From an uncultured Flavobacteriaceae bacterium (lineage in GTDB: Bacteria; Bacteroidota; Bacteroidia; Flavobacteriales; Flavobacteriaceae), in NCBI GenBank assembly GCA_947488435.1, contig CANKZG010000002.1:682001-746000 (forward strand): 64,000 nucleotides of DNA, given 5' to 3'. Numbering within the stretch: the first letter of the stretch is position 1; every line of letters begins with the position of its first letter. A program made the translations under genes and the position numbers. The notes beneath the pieces are model-generated. The model was not told the origin of the DNA. It did no database searches and saw only the letters and a list, made by a program, of their open reading frames with translations. Of this stretch, positions 27,639-37,021 are shown piece by piece.

Positions 27639-27668
27639 TCCTAGACTCGTTCTATTTTGAGTCTAGGA
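27639..27668. other. Intergenic 10-bp hairpin inside the plug-protein operon
   Basis: A perfect inverted repeat TCCTAGACTC / GAGTCTAGGA with a 10-base loop lies between the YfbK-like vWA gene and the M24 gene. No T-run follows on either strand, so it is not a standard terminator; an mRNA-processing or stability element is possible. Confidence 0.6.
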
Positions 27669-27695
27669 ATTTAAAATCTAATCTTTACATTCAAC

Positions 27696-29789
27696 TTATA
27701 AATTATTCTCTTTTGCTTTGACCAATCGAATAAACTCTGCGCGATATCCTTCTTTATCTGTACCTCTCCCTGCTTCTGCTAAAGCCAGCACATTCTCTAA
27801 AGTAGTATTATTACTGAATTGAGATTTCCTCAATTGCATTCCAAAAAGCGCTACTGCAGCTGTGAATTTAAAATCTGTAGACATGGGCATCGTTTTATCT
27901 GCTAACACGTGCACAATTTCTTGACTTTTGGTCTCTTTTGGCAGCTTATATCTAAACTTCACCGTTAAAAGTTCATCCGAAAATGCTCCGTTATTTACAG
28001 TACTCGTGTACTTCAAAGCGATATCTTCCTTTAAAAAATTACTTTTTACGCCTACCGGAATTACTTCGTATAAGGCTGTTACCCGATGTCCACTACCCAA
28101 TTCTCCGGCATCCTTTGTGTCGTCTACAAAATCTTCTTCGTTGAGTAATCTGTTTTCATATCCAATCAAACGATATGCTTTCACTTTGGATGGGTTAAGC
28201 TCTACTTGGATCTTAACATCTTTCGCAATGGTATATAAGGTGCCTCCAAATTCTTTTCCAAACACTTTCTGTGCTTCTTGCATGGTATCGATATAAGCAT
28301 GGTTACCATTACCTTTGTCTGCGAGAGTTTCTAGTTTACTATCCTTGTAATTTCCTATTCCAAAACCTAAAACAGATAAAAATACTCCTGACTTTCTTTT
28401 TTCTTCAATAAGTTTCATCATTGCAGTATTGCTGGAAGCCCCAACATTGAAATCTCCATCGGTAGCTAAAATCACACGATTGTTACCATTCCTTTTATAA
28501 TTTTTAGCAGCTAATTTGTATGCCAATTCTATTCCCGCACCTCCAGCAGTAGAACCTCCTGCTTCCAGATTGTTTATGGCATTGATTATTTTTTCTTTAT
28601 GAGCACCGCTTGTAGGCGCTAGAACCATTCCTGCTGCGCCGGCATATACAACTATAGAAACGTTATCTTTTTCTCGAAGCTGATGTACAAGTAATTTGAA
28701 TGCACTTTTTAATAAAGGTAATTTATTGGCACTACTCATAGATCCAGATACATCGATTAAAAAAGTAAGATTAGATGGAGGTAACGTTTCATTGGCATGT
28801 GTTTTACCTTGAAGTCCAATTCTAACCAAGTTGGTTTCAGTATTCCATGGATTCTCTACCATTTCTGTAGTAATTGAAAAGGGATGTTTCTCTGGTTGAG
28901 GATATGAATATTCGAAATAATTAATCATTTCTTCAATTTTCACAGCATCCATGGGAATGTTTTGTCCTGCATTAATCATTCTTCGAACATTACTGTAAGA
29001 TGCTTTATCCACATCGATAGAAAAAGTTGAAAGCGGACTCAATGCTACTTTTTCAAATTGATTTTCGTTAATACTAGCGTAATTTTCATCATTCTCAATT
29101 TGATAATTTCCACTTTTTGTACTTATTACAATACAACCATTATTAGCTATTTCTCCGAAAAGCTGTTTGGCTTTATACTTATTATAGGTATTTATCTTGT
29201 CTATAGTAGCAGGATCGATTTGAGAAACAACAGCATTATATTGTTTTTGAATTGGAGTGCCATCTACAATATATAGGGGTGCTTTTCTATTTTTTGATGG
29301 CTTGGTTTTTGGTGCAATAGCTTCGCTGTTGACTTGAACTCCAGTAACAGTGCCCTGAAGTTGTCGCGCTAGTTTATTTTTATAGGTATCTGCTTCCCTT
29401 CTCTTTGTTCTTTTTTGTTCAAAAACTCGTGAAGAAACAGCACTCACGATACTCTGTTTTGTTTGAGTTGCATAACCTACAACAACAACTTCTTCTAAGT
29501 TAGAAGCGTCTGCCTCCATGGTTACGTTAATAGTGGTTAGTTTACCTATAGTGATTTCCTGAGTCTTGTATCCTAAATAAGAGAATACTAGCGTATTTCC
29601 AATAGCAGCGGTTAGACTATAATTTCCATCAAAATCTGAATTCGTTACCATTTTTGTGCCTTTTACCAAAATGGTTGCTCCTGGTAAAGGGCCACTATCA
29701 TCCGAAACATTTCCGGATATTTTTTTTAACTGGGCATGACTAGTAATACCCATTAAGATAAAACTGATTATAAGTATTTGTTTTTTCAT
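27696..29789 (-). CDS. YfbK-type vWA protein with carboxypeptidase-regulatory and plug domains
   Basis: A 697-residue secreted protein. After MKKQILIISFILMGITSHAQ come a carboxypeptidase-regulatory-like domain (about 22-95), a plug remnant (about 100-230, PLYIVDGTPIQKQY to NNGCIVISTKSGNY), a YfbK-type N-terminal segment (TFSIDVDKASYSNVRRMINAG, about 255-275), a vWA domain (about 340-510) with DVSGSMS (D346/S348/S350) and ATDGDFN, and the YfbK C-terminal region. YfbK-like vWA proteins are widespread in Bacteroidota and of unclear function. The start at 29789 matches the signal peptide and lies 7 bp after the upstream gene's stop. Confidence 0.86.
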   Translation of the reverse strand: MKKQILIISFILMGITSHAQLKKISGNVSDDSGPLPGATILVKGTKMVTNSDFDGNYSLTAAIGNTLVFSYLGYKTQEITIGKLTTINVTMEADASNLEEVVVVGYATQTKQSIVSAVSSRVFEQKRTKRREADTYKNKLARQLQGTVTGVQVNSEAIAPKTKPSKNRKAPLYIVDGTPIQKQYNAVVSQIDPATIDKINTYNKYKAKQLFGEIANNGCIVISTKSGNYQIENDENYASINENQFEKVALSPLSTFSIDVDKASYSNVRRMINAGQNIPMDAVKIEEMINYFEYSYPQPEKHPFSITTEMVENPWNTETNLVRIGLQGKTHANETLPPSNLTFLIDVSGSMSSANKLPLLKSAFKLLVHQLREKDNVSIVVYAGAAGMVLAPTSGAHKEKIINAINNLEAGGSTAGGAGIELAYKLAAKNYKRNGNNRVILATDGDFNVGASSNTAMMKLIEEKRKSGVFLSVLGFGIGNYKDSKLETLADKGNGNHAYIDTMQEAQKVFGKEFGGTLYTIAKDVKIQVELNPSKVKAYRLIGYENRLLNEEDFVDDTKDAGELGSGHRVTALYEVIPVGVKSNFLKEDIALKYTSTVNNGAFSDELLTVKFRYKLPKETKSQEIVHVLADKTMPMSTDFKFTAAVALFGMQLRKSQFSNNTTLENVLALAEAGRGTDKEGYRAEFIRLVKAKENNL

Positions 29790-29796
29790 AATATAT

Positions 29797-30291
29797 TTAG
29801 TTAGGGTTATTTCTATAATAGTTTGCTCCTGCAACACTATTCACAATACGAACCGTCGCTATGTCGAGCGCATTTAAAGTGTCTAATATGGATGCATCAT
29901 AACGTATACCATCTACGATAATAGTTATGTTTGATGATCCTCTGCTGGTAATTTGCGCCATTTGATTTGGGTTTCCAGAAATACGAAACCCTGGTACTTT
30001 ACTTTGAATGGCACTAAATAATTGACTTTTGGTATACCATTTTTCCTCCTCTTGATTCAGTTCATATACTTTAAAAGGGATGTTTTTAGTTTCCGCCATT
30101 ATCAGCTGCCCTGGAACCGAACAATAAAAAACAACAGGTTCTGTATTGGTAGGAACAGCAACGTGATTTGATGTTTTGGAAACAATGGGGGCGTAACTCA
30201 AGTTTGTTGTTTCATTAACCTTTAATTCTTGAGCAATAGCGAGATGTATTCCAAATAAAAAACAGGTAGTGATTATAATTCTTTTCATCAT
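29797..30291 (-). CDS. Small secreted plug-only protein
   Basis: A 164-residue protein with a signal peptide ending AIAQ. The second half is a compact SusC-plug-like unit: LFSAIQSKVPGFRISGNPNQ, ITSRGSSNITIIVDGIRYDA and a final VRIVNSVAGANYYRNNP. There is no barrel, no regulatory-like domain and no repeats, which makes it the minimal member of the set. It heads the operon and ends 7 bp before the vWA gene's start. A start three bases in (MKR) is equally possible. Function unknown; it may be an interaction module. Confidence 0.72.
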   Translation of the reverse strand: MMKRIIITTCFLFGIHLAIAQELKVNETTNLSYAPIVSKTSNHVAVPTNTEPVVFYCSVPGQLIMAETKNIPFKVYELNQEEEKWYTKSQLFSAIQSKVPGFRISGNPNQMAQITSRGSSNITIIVDGIRYDASILDTLNALDIATVRIVNSVAGANYYRNNPN

Positions 30292-30377
30292 TTAAAATTT
30301 AAGTTCAGTACGAACCTAAGCCTTTAATGAATCTTGAACTACCACAAGTGAGTTAAGTGGTCTTTTGAATGAGGGAA

Positions 30378-31448
30378 CTATTTAGAAATTAAACTTAGCG
30401 TTTTACTTCGCTGTAATTTTCCGTTCGAAGTCCTTACAAATTGTGGAAGCGCATATACTTTTTTAGGTACTTCAAATTTATCTAGCATTGCTGCTTTTTT
30501 GATTTTTTCTAAAAGTTTTTGCGGTGGAACACTCCCCTCTATAATAAGGACTAATTTTTCACCTAAAACAGGATCGGCAACTCCTGCAATAAAAAAAGGA
30601 ACCGCTATTAACGGTAATAATTTATGTTCAATATGTTCTGGAGATAATTTTACACCTCCCGAATTGATGATGTTATCATATCTTCCCACCCACTGAAACT
30701 CAGATTTTGAAACCAATTGTACTACATCATTAGTGAGAACTGAAACATCGCTAACATGAGGGGCTTGAATTATAAGGCAATCTCTTTCATCTGTTGTTAT
30801 TGTAACCTTAGGAAAGCACTTAAATACATTTGTGGGGTTAGGATTAATGCGTTTTAACGCAATGTGTGTTACCGTTTCCGTCATACCATACGTTTCATAA
30901 ATCCATGCCTTATTCGCTGCACAACTCCTTTTTAAACTTTCTGAGACCATTCCACCTCCCACAAGAAGTTTACTGATTTTATCAATTTCTGTTTGTGAAG
31001 CCTCCAACTGAGGAGGTGTCATTGCACAAAAATCATAACTCTTTTTAGTAGCAGAAAAGACGTTCAACTGCGGTTGAATTATATCTAGGTGCAACCCAAT
31101 TACCATGGCTCTCACTAACATCATTTTTCCAGCAATATAATTAACCGGTAAGCACAACAAAGCCGTGTTTTTGTTTTTCAAACCTAAAAAAGCTCCTGTG
31201 GTCAATGCCGAATTGACCATATGTTGTTTTTTTATTGCAATAGGTTTGGGGTTGCCTGTAGATCCTGATGTATGTACTTTTATGGTAGTTTCCGGTGATA
31301 ACCAATCTAAGATAAATTCTCCTATAGGTTGTTCATAAGCATCTCCTTCTTTAATAAGACTATAACCAATTTCTACTAAATCTGAAGTATTAAAAGAAAC
31401 TCCATTATACCGAAAATCTTTATGAATATGATAATGCTGCGATGGCAT
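30378..31448 (-). CDS. menE: o-Succinylbenzoate-CoA ligase
   Basis: A 356-residue adenylate-forming enzyme that activates o-succinylbenzoate with ATP and CoA in menaquinone synthesis. It shows the P-loop-like VHTSGSTGNPKPIAIKK, the ETYGMTETVTH core motif, the RYDN hinge and the C-terminal K in SNGKLQRSK. It is shorter than E. coli MenE (451), as is usual for the Bacteroidota form. It follows the CPBP protease gene by 4 bp, in the order menC, CPBP, menE, so it is the end of that transcript. Confidence 0.92.
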   Translation of the reverse strand: MPSQHYHIHKDFRYNGVSFNTSDLVEIGYSLIKEGDAYEQPIGEFILDWLSPETTIKVHTSGSTGNPKPIAIKKQHMVNSALTTGAFLGLKNKNTALLCLPVNYIAGKMMLVRAMVIGLHLDIIQPQLNVFSATKKSYDFCAMTPPQLEASQTEIDKISKLLVGGGMVSESLKRSCAANKAWIYETYGMTETVTHIALKRINPNPTNVFKCFPKVTITTDERDCLIIQAPHVSDVSVLTNDVVQLVSKSEFQWVGRYDNIINSGGVKLSPEHIEHKLLPLIAVPFFIAGVADPVLGEKLVLIIEGSVPPQKLLEKIKKAAMLDKFEVPKKVYALPQFVRTSNGKLQRSKTLSLISK

Positions 31449-31452
31449 TCTA

Positions 31453-32373
31453 TTATTGTTCTATTTTATTGAATTCTTCTATGGGCATTACTTTTCCGAA
31501 AAGCCTTTCTTTCCAATTTTTCCAACCGTATTTTTTTGAAAAAACTAATAGGAGTATTGGATATACTACAAATACAGAGATAAGAATATCCCATCCTAAA
31601 ATAGGTTCTGAAACATCTTTATAAATAGAATTGGTTTGGAAAGCAGTCCAATCTGCGGTAATTAATAATGCTCCTATTAAATTATTAGCCGCATGAAAAC
31701 CCAAAGCAAGTTCTAATCCTTCATCCATCAATGTTAAAATCCCTAGAAAAAATCCGGTCCCTATATAATAGATCATAATGCCATACCCAAGTTTGACAAC
31801 CTCCGGGTTTCCTAAATGCATCAAGCCAAATAATACGGAAGTAATTAGTAAAGGTACCCATCTGTTTTTAGCCATTAATCCAATCCCTTGCATCATATGT
31901 GCTCTAAACATATATTCTTCAAAACTTGTTTGTAACGGAATTAATAAAATACCAATAATAGCTAGTATTAAAAAGGGGCGTAATTGAAAATTAAATACAT
32001 ATTTTTCCGGCTCTAGGTAAATAAAAATCAAAGTGACCACTATGGTAATAATACCCCATAATACAAATGCAAAACCTACCCGTTTCCAATCTATTTTTTT
32101 TCGAGACGTGGTTAACGCAATAAGAGATTGTCCGTGCACTAAAAGTGTCCAACCTAAAACTATCAATAACCCAGCTGCCAGCGGGGCCAAAAGAAGAATT
32201 AGAACCAAATTTGACCCAAGTTGGTCAATAAGATTTTGCATTAATACATCAATACTTACTGGTGAAAGTAGCGCAGATATATAGTTAAATATCATGAAGC
32301 CAATAAAGCCTATGGGAAGTATCAAATACCGCCATAGTCCTTTATACCCTTTATACCCCTGTTCTATATACAT
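31453..32373 (-). CDS. CPBP family intramembrane metalloprotease
   Basis: A 306-residue integral membrane protein with about eight hydrophobic segments and the CPBP/Abi motifs: EExxxR (FEEYMFR), FGLMHLGN and a late HAANN block. These supply the metal ligands and catalytic Glu of Rce1-like proteases. The gene overlaps the end of menC by 10 bp and precedes menE by 4 bp, so it is translated with menaquinone genes; its target is unknown and the link to quinone synthesis may be only organisational. Confidence 0.85.
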   Translation of the reverse strand: MYIEQGYKGYKGLWRYLILPIGFIGFMIFNYISALLSPVSIDVLMQNLIDQLGSNLVLILLLAPLAAGLLIVLGWTLLVHGQSLIALTTSRKKIDWKRVGFAFVLWGIITIVVTLIFIYLEPEKYVFNFQLRPFLILAIIGILLIPLQTSFEEYMFRAHMMQGIGLMAKNRWVPLLITSVLFGLMHLGNPEVVKLGYGIMIYYIGTGFFLGILTLMDEGLELALGFHAANNLIGALLITADWTAFQTNSIYKDVSEPILGWDILISVFVVYPILLLVFSKKYGWKNWKERLFGKVMPIEEFNKIEQ

Positions 32374-33416
32374 AAGTTTTCAATTAAATTCGTATTCCAA
32401 CTCGTTTCGTTACTGTAATACAAGTTTCCTTTTTCTACAAGTAATGGACTTTCAAAATTATTTGTAAATAGTCCTCCTGTACCTAATCCCTGAGGCATGG
32501 TGCCATTTAAAGTATAGGTCCATTGTGCTATTGCATTAAGTCCAATATTACTTTCCAAAGCACTAGTTATCCACCATCCAATGCCATATGTTTCAGCCAA
32601 GGTAATCCATTCCTGACAACCTTTAAAGCCACCAACCAAACTAGGTTTCAAAATAATAAATTGTGGTTGAATTGTTTGTAGTAGTTTTTCTTTTTCTGCA
32701 ACATCGAATATTCCAATTAACTCTTCATCTAATGCAATTGGCAAGGGAGTATTTTTACATAGTTCATGCATTTCAAAATGATTTCCCTGTCGAATAGGTT
32801 GTTCTATGGAATGTAAATCAAATACTGCCAGTTCTTTCAACTGTTGATTGGCATTTTCCGGTTTAAAGGCCCCGTTGGCATCTACTCTTAGTTCTATTTG
32901 TTCTGCACTATATTTATCCCTAATCTGTTGCAAAATAGCCAATTCCGATTTAAAATTGATTGCACCAATTTTCATTTTAATACAACGAAAACCTGACTTT
33001 AATTTTGCTTCAATTTGGCTTAACATAAATTCAGGTGTGCCCATCCAAATTAATCCATTAATAGGAATGGGTCGTAACGTTTTTATAAAACCCGAAGGGA
33101 ATAAATGAAACGGGTTTGCAGATTGCAAGGATAGAAATGCTTGTTCTATTCCAAATTGTATACTTGGATAAGCCATTAGTTTATCATAAAGTACAGAAAA
33201 ACCCAATTCACAATTGGTACAGGCCCATTGCAAGGTTTTTTCATAATCGGAAACATCATCTATACTTAAACCTTTAAGCAGTCCGCACTCTCCTATTCCA
33301 TACTTACCATCGGCTTCTAAAATAAAAAACCACGTTTCTTTTTCTTTTAGGATACCTCTCGATGTGCCACTAGGTTTTTTAAAATGAAGAATGTATTTGC
33401 TGTAATATGCTTTCAT
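32364..33416 (-). CDS. menC: o-Succinylbenzoate synthase
   Basis: A 350-residue enolase-superfamily enzyme that dehydrates SHCHC to o-succinylbenzoate. Key residues are visible: the KMK pair in FRCIKMKIG, metal ligands in RVDANGAF, IEQPI and ALDEELIG, and the late Lys in FIILKPSLVGG. The ATG at 33416 is preferred; the longer frame starts at a TTG inside a promoter-like TAATTTTG. The gene overlaps the CPBP protease by 10 bp. It is divergent from the SDR gene with 49 bp between. Confidence 0.92.
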   Translation of the reverse strand: MKAYYSKYILHFKKPSGTSRGILKEKETWFFILEADGKYGIGECGLLKGLSIDDVSDYEKTLQWACTNCELGFSVLYDKLMAYPSIQFGIEQAFLSLQSANPFHLFPSGFIKTLRPIPINGLIWMGTPEFMLSQIEAKLKSGFRCIKMKIGAINFKSELAILQQIRDKYSAEQIELRVDANGAFKPENANQQLKELAVFDLHSIEQPIRQGNHFEMHELCKNTPLPIALDEELIGIFDVAEKEKLLQTIQPQFIILKPSLVGGFKGCQEWITLAETYGIGWWITSALESNIGLNAIAQWTYTLNGTMPQGLGTGGLFTNNFESPLLVEKGNLYYSNETSWNTNLIENLCI

Positions 33417-33428
33417 AGGTAATACTGA

Positions 33429-33436
33429 CAAAATTA
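33429..33436 (-). promoter_or_regulatory. Candidate -7 promoter element for menC-CPBP-menE
   Basis: On the reverse strand TAATTTTG fits TAnnTTTG and lies 12 bp upstream of the chosen menC ATG. No -33 TTTG is evident at 17-19 bp. Confidence 0.4.
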
Positions 33437-33465
33437 ACTATATTTTAGATCTTAAATCGTCTGAA

Positions 33466-34260
33466 ATGCAAAAGAATACGAATCGAGTCGTATGGATTAC
33501 AGGAGCTTCCTCTGGTATTGGAAAAGCCTTAGCTATTGCCTATAACAAACTGGAGTATGCCGTTATTATATCTGCGCGTAATACAAAGGCCTTGGAAGAA
33601 ACCAAAACAGCATGTAAATCATCTGCAGCGGTTGCCGTATTAGCACTAGATCTAAAACAACCATCTGCAATGGAAAATACGGTGCAAAAAGCGCTTACTT
33701 TTTTTGGCAAAATAGATATTTTAATTAACAATGCAGGGTTGAGTCAGCGCTCTTTAATTTTAGAAACCGATCTCAAGGTATTCAAAGAATTAATGGATGT
33801 TAACTACTTAGGAACAATAGCATTAACCAAGGCTTTATTACCTCATTTTATAAAGCAAGGCTATGGTCATTATGCCGTTGTTACCAGTTTAATGGGGAAA
33901 TTTGGATCTCCATATCGCTCGGGTTATTGTGCTGCAAAACATGGTTTGCATGGCTTTTTTGATGTTTTGCGGATGGAACATGCTAAGGATCAAATTTATG
34001 TAACAATGATTTGCCCGGGTTTTGTACAAACCAATGTTGCCAAAAACGCTTTAACGGCAGATGGTAGTCCGCAAATTACAGATGATACTGCCACGCAAAA
34101 TGGTCTTCCGGTAACCCGTTGTGTTCAAAAAATTATTAAGGCCATCAAGGTCAAAAAATTTGAAACTTATATTGGACGAAAAGAAGTATTTGGCGTTTAT
34201 TTAAAACGATGGTTTCCCAAATTGTTACATCAGTTTGTTTTGCGAAGTACTGTTAAATAG
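33466..34260 (+). CDS. Short-chain dehydrogenase/reductase
   Basis: A 264-residue classical SDR. It has the cofactor motif TGASSGIGKALA, NNAG, and the catalytic YCAAK with an upstream Ser (VTSLMGKFG). A hydrophobic C-terminus (KRWFPKLLHQFVLRS) resembles DHRS7-like membrane-associated SDRs. Substrate unknown. Its 3' end overlaps the UPF0173 gene by 8 bp on the opposite strand. Confidence 0.9.
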   Translation: MQKNTNRVVWITGASSGIGKALAIAYNKLEYAVIISARNTKALEETKTACKSSAAVAVLALDLKQPSAMENTVQKALTFFGKIDILINNAGLSQRSLILETDLKVFKELMDVNYLGTIALTKALLPHFIKQGYGHYAVVTSLMGKFGSPYRSGYCAAKHGLHGFFDVLRMEHAKDQIYVTMICPGFVQTNVAKNALTADGSPQITDDTATQNGLPVTRCVQKIIKAIKVKKFETYIGRKEVFGVYLKRWFPKLLHQFVLRSTVK

Positions 34261-34933
34261 TTATCGCTTCGCCAATGGCCAAAAGGTGCAGTGTTTTACT
34301 TCCTTTTTTAAACGCACTCCTCGCCTCTTCAGGGTCTATTTCTATATAACCAAAAGTATCGTAATGATACCCTAAAATGGTATCGCATTCCACAAAATCT
34401 GCTGCTATAACAGCGTCATCGATCCCCATAGTAAAATTATCTCCTATTGGCAGTACTGCCAGATCTAATTTAAAGCTAAGAGGAATTAATTTCATATCCA
34501 TAGTTAACGCTGTATCTCCAGCAATATAAACTGTTTTATCTGCTATAGAAATTATAAATCCCCCTGGTTGCCCTCCATAAGTGCCATCAGGAAAGGAAGA
34601 TGTGTGAATAGCATTGACGTATTTTACACTTCCAAAATCAAAATTCCAATTTCCTCCATGATTCATGGGATGCGCAGTTAAGCCCATATTTTGGTAATAG
34701 GTGGCAATTTCATAATTACTCACTATTGTAGCACCACTATTTTTAGCAATTTCTGCTACATCTAAAATATGATCTTGATGCGCATGCGTAACTAAAATAT
34801 AATCTGGTTTTAACGAATTAATAGTTATTTCCCCATTCATTTTAGGGTTACCCGAAATAAAGGGATCTACTAAGATGGTATGATCGGCAAACTCTATTTG
34901 TAAAGAAGCGTGTCCTAAAAACGTAATTTTCAT
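34253..34933 (-). CDS. UPF0173 metal-dependent hydrolase (MBL fold)
   Basis: A 226-residue cytoplasmic MBL-fold protein matching the UPF0173 group: MKITFLGHASL start, HAHQDH zinc motif, a PGGFIISI segment, AGDTALT with the bridging Asp, and LGYHYDTFG with a late His. The physiological substrate is unknown. It overlaps the convergent SDR gene by 8 bp and is 21 bp downstream of the histidine kinase gene, so it may be on that transcript. Confidence 0.9.
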   Translation of the reverse strand: MKITFLGHASLQIEFADHTILVDPFISGNPKMNGEITINSLKPDYILVTHAHQDHILDVAEIAKNSGATIVSNYEIATYYQNMGLTAHPMNHGGNWNFDFGSVKYVNAIHTSSFPDGTYGGQPGGFIISIADKTVYIAGDTALTMDMKLIPLSFKLDLAVLPIGDNFTMGIDDAVIAADFVECDTILGYHYDTFGYIEIDPEEARSAFKKGSKTLHLLAIGEAITI

Positions 34934-34954
34934 TGGATATAATTTTGATCTAAT

Positions 34955-36919
34955 TTATTTAAAATTAAACCAAAACCGAACACCTTCATTAGTTTTATCA
35001 ATATTTAAAGTAGATTGTAATTGATTAACCAAACGATTCATAAGACGAATTCCCATAGAAGCATTGGTACGTTCATCTGTATCATCCGGTAAACCTACAC
35101 CATTATCGGTATATTCAAAAAAGCCTAGATCTCCATTTTTTCGTAGATGAATATAAATTTTGCCGTTTTCATCATCCTCAGGAAAAGCATATTTAAATGA
35201 ATTTGATACCAATTCATTTAAAATTAGACCAAAAGGAATAGCACGATCAATATCCAATTCTGTTCCTTCCGCGTCAATAGTAACATTTATATTATGTCCT
35301 CCTTTTTTATAAACAGACTGAACACTATTAATTAAACTCTCAATATAACCTTGCATTTCTATAACCGATAAGTCATCATTCTGATACAGTTTTTGATGGA
35401 TAAGCGCCATGGCCTTCACCCTACTCTTCCCTTCTTCTAGCGCATCAATAGCCGCTTTGCTTCTGGTATTCTTTGTTTGTAAACTCAACAAACTCGATAC
35501 CATTTGCAAATTGTTTTTAACTCTATGGTGTATTTCTTTAAGCAAGGAATCCTTTTCAACCAGCGCGTTTTCTATAATATACTTTTGTTCTGCAATTAGG
35601 CGTTGATTCTTAATACTTTTTAAATAGGCATATACCAGTCCAGCAAAACCTAGAAGCGTAAATATTAAAGAAATAAATACCAGATTTATTTGCTCATCTT
35701 TTGCCTGTATTTCTGTTCTGGTACGCTCTAAAACTTCCTTTTGTTGATCTACAATTTTTTTAGAATTAGCCAAATCTTCTTCTACAAGAGAAACAATTTG
35801 CTGTTTTTTTAAGGATACTTCGCTAGTGCTAACGGAATCTCGAATACGTATATTTTTCTTATGGAATAGGGTGGCGTTTTTATAATCTCCTATTTTATCA
35901 TAGTAGGCTGCAAATAATCTATTCTTTTTTAATTGGTGTTCTACCGTAATTATGTTAAGGTCACTTGTAAGGTAACGATTAGCTGTTCTGAATTTTCCCA
36001 ATTGTAAATAGCAATCCGCTATATCCAATATATTTTCTACAATATCTGGAGAGTACTTTCCTTTACTATATTCTTCAATATTTTTAATTCCAATTTCCAA
36101 CCATGGAACAGCTTCTTCATATTGTTTCAATAGCAAGTAACTCCTACCTATGTTTCCTTCAATAATACCTTTAAGAAGGTTTCCATTGATAATCTCTAGT
36201 TCAGTCTTAGCAGTAGTAATATCATTTAAAAAAACATCGATATATCCTTTGGCTTTCTTATATCTGGTCAAAGCCGTCGGTGCAGATTTATCTAGCCTTA
36301 AATAACTTCCCACATTATTGTAATACTCTGCCTGCCGAAAAAAATCATCTTCTTCAATGGTTTTTTTAACTTCAAGAATGTAGTTCTCCATAGCTTCCCT
36401 ATGAAAACCTTGCCGTGAATAAATGTCATAAAAAATGATTTTATCCGTAATTCCTCGTTCTTTTTTTTCTTTGCGAATTTCAATTTGTTTGTCACTAAAT
36501 CGTAATTCTCCATAGTTTTCATCCAGTAAATCCAAAAGAATTTTTATTACTGGCTTATCCAAATACTCCTTTTTTTGATAAAGTTCATTGGCTATACTTA
36601 TACTTTTACTATAATCTCCAATATCTTGATATATCTGAGATTGCATTAATTGGTATTGCCGAATAGCTATGGAATCGTTTGTTTTTTGAGCATTTCCAAT
36701 TAGCAAATTAACCGTATCTAACCAATCATATGCTGAACTTTCACTATAATGATTGGAGGTATTAAAAAAGAAATCAAATTTTGCAGCAGTAGTTTCGGTA
36801 GTCTCAAAAACTTGAAGAGGGTCTTCTTCTGTTTTTATGGTGTCTTGAGCCATTAAGGTTCCATTAACCAAATAAAAGAAGAAAACAATAAAAGATGTTT
36901 TGTTAGCCAACCTTGCCAT
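34955..36919 (-). CDS. TPR-sensor histidine kinase, HisKA_2 type
   Basis: A 654-residue sensor kinase. A signal peptide or anchor (MARLANKTSFIVFFFYLVNG) is followed by a long periplasmic TPR-like region (about 40-400), a coiled coil, one transmembrane helix (INLVFISLIFTLLGFAGLVY, near 410-430), the HisKA_2 phospho-acceptor box EIHHRVKNNLQMVSSLL and an HATPase domain (LILNELVSNSFKYAF, YTDNGVGLPDD). The start at 36919 is chosen because the frame's first ATG at 36943 lies upstream of a promoter-like TATCTTTG at 36930-36937. The likely partner is the LytTR regulator encoded about 620 bp upstream. Confidence 0.88.
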   Translation of the reverse strand: MARLANKTSFIVFFFYLVNGTLMAQDTIKTEEDPLQVFETTETTAAKFDFFFNTSNHYSESSAYDWLDTVNLLIGNAQKTNDSIAIRQYQLMQSQIYQDIGDYSKSISIANELYQKKEYLDKPVIKILLDLLDENYGELRFSDKQIEIRKEKKERGITDKIIFYDIYSRQGFHREAMENYILEVKKTIEEDDFFRQAEYYNNVGSYLRLDKSAPTALTRYKKAKGYIDVFLNDITTAKTELEIINGNLLKGIIEGNIGRSYLLLKQYEEAVPWLEIGIKNIEEYSKGKYSPDIVENILDIADCYLQLGKFRTANRYLTSDLNIITVEHQLKKNRLFAAYYDKIGDYKNATLFHKKNIRIRDSVSTSEVSLKKQQIVSLVEEDLANSKKIVDQQKEVLERTRTEIQAKDEQINLVFISLIFTLLGFAGLVYAYLKSIKNQRLIAEQKYIIENALVEKDSLLKEIHHRVKNNLQMVSSLLSLQTKNTRSKAAIDALEEGKSRVKAMALIHQKLYQNDDLSVIEMQGYIESLINSVQSVYKKGGHNINVTIDAEGTELDIDRAIPFGLILNELVSNSFKYAFPEDDENGKIYIHLRKNGDLGFFEYTDNGVGLPDDTDERTNASMGIRLMNRLVNQLQSTLNIDKTNEGVRFWFNFK

Positions 36920-36929
36920 AACCCACTCA

Positions 36930-36937
36930 CAAAGATA
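36930..36937 (-). promoter_or_regulatory. Candidate -7 promoter element for the histidine kinase
   Basis: TATCTTTG on the reverse strand fits TAnnTTTG. It implies transcription beginning only a few bases before the ATG at 36919, so a very short leader. No good -33 element was found. Confidence 0.4.
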
Positions 36938-37021
36938 TTTCAATAGTGTTCTAATAATTTTACAGTTTCATAATTTTTAACACTTTTCAGTGTCATTAAA
37001 AGTGAATTACAATAGTGCTCT

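Noticed and set aside
20416-30291. SusC/SusD polysaccharide utilisation locus
   Set aside because: No barrel, no SusD and no glycoside hydrolases are present, despite the plug domains.
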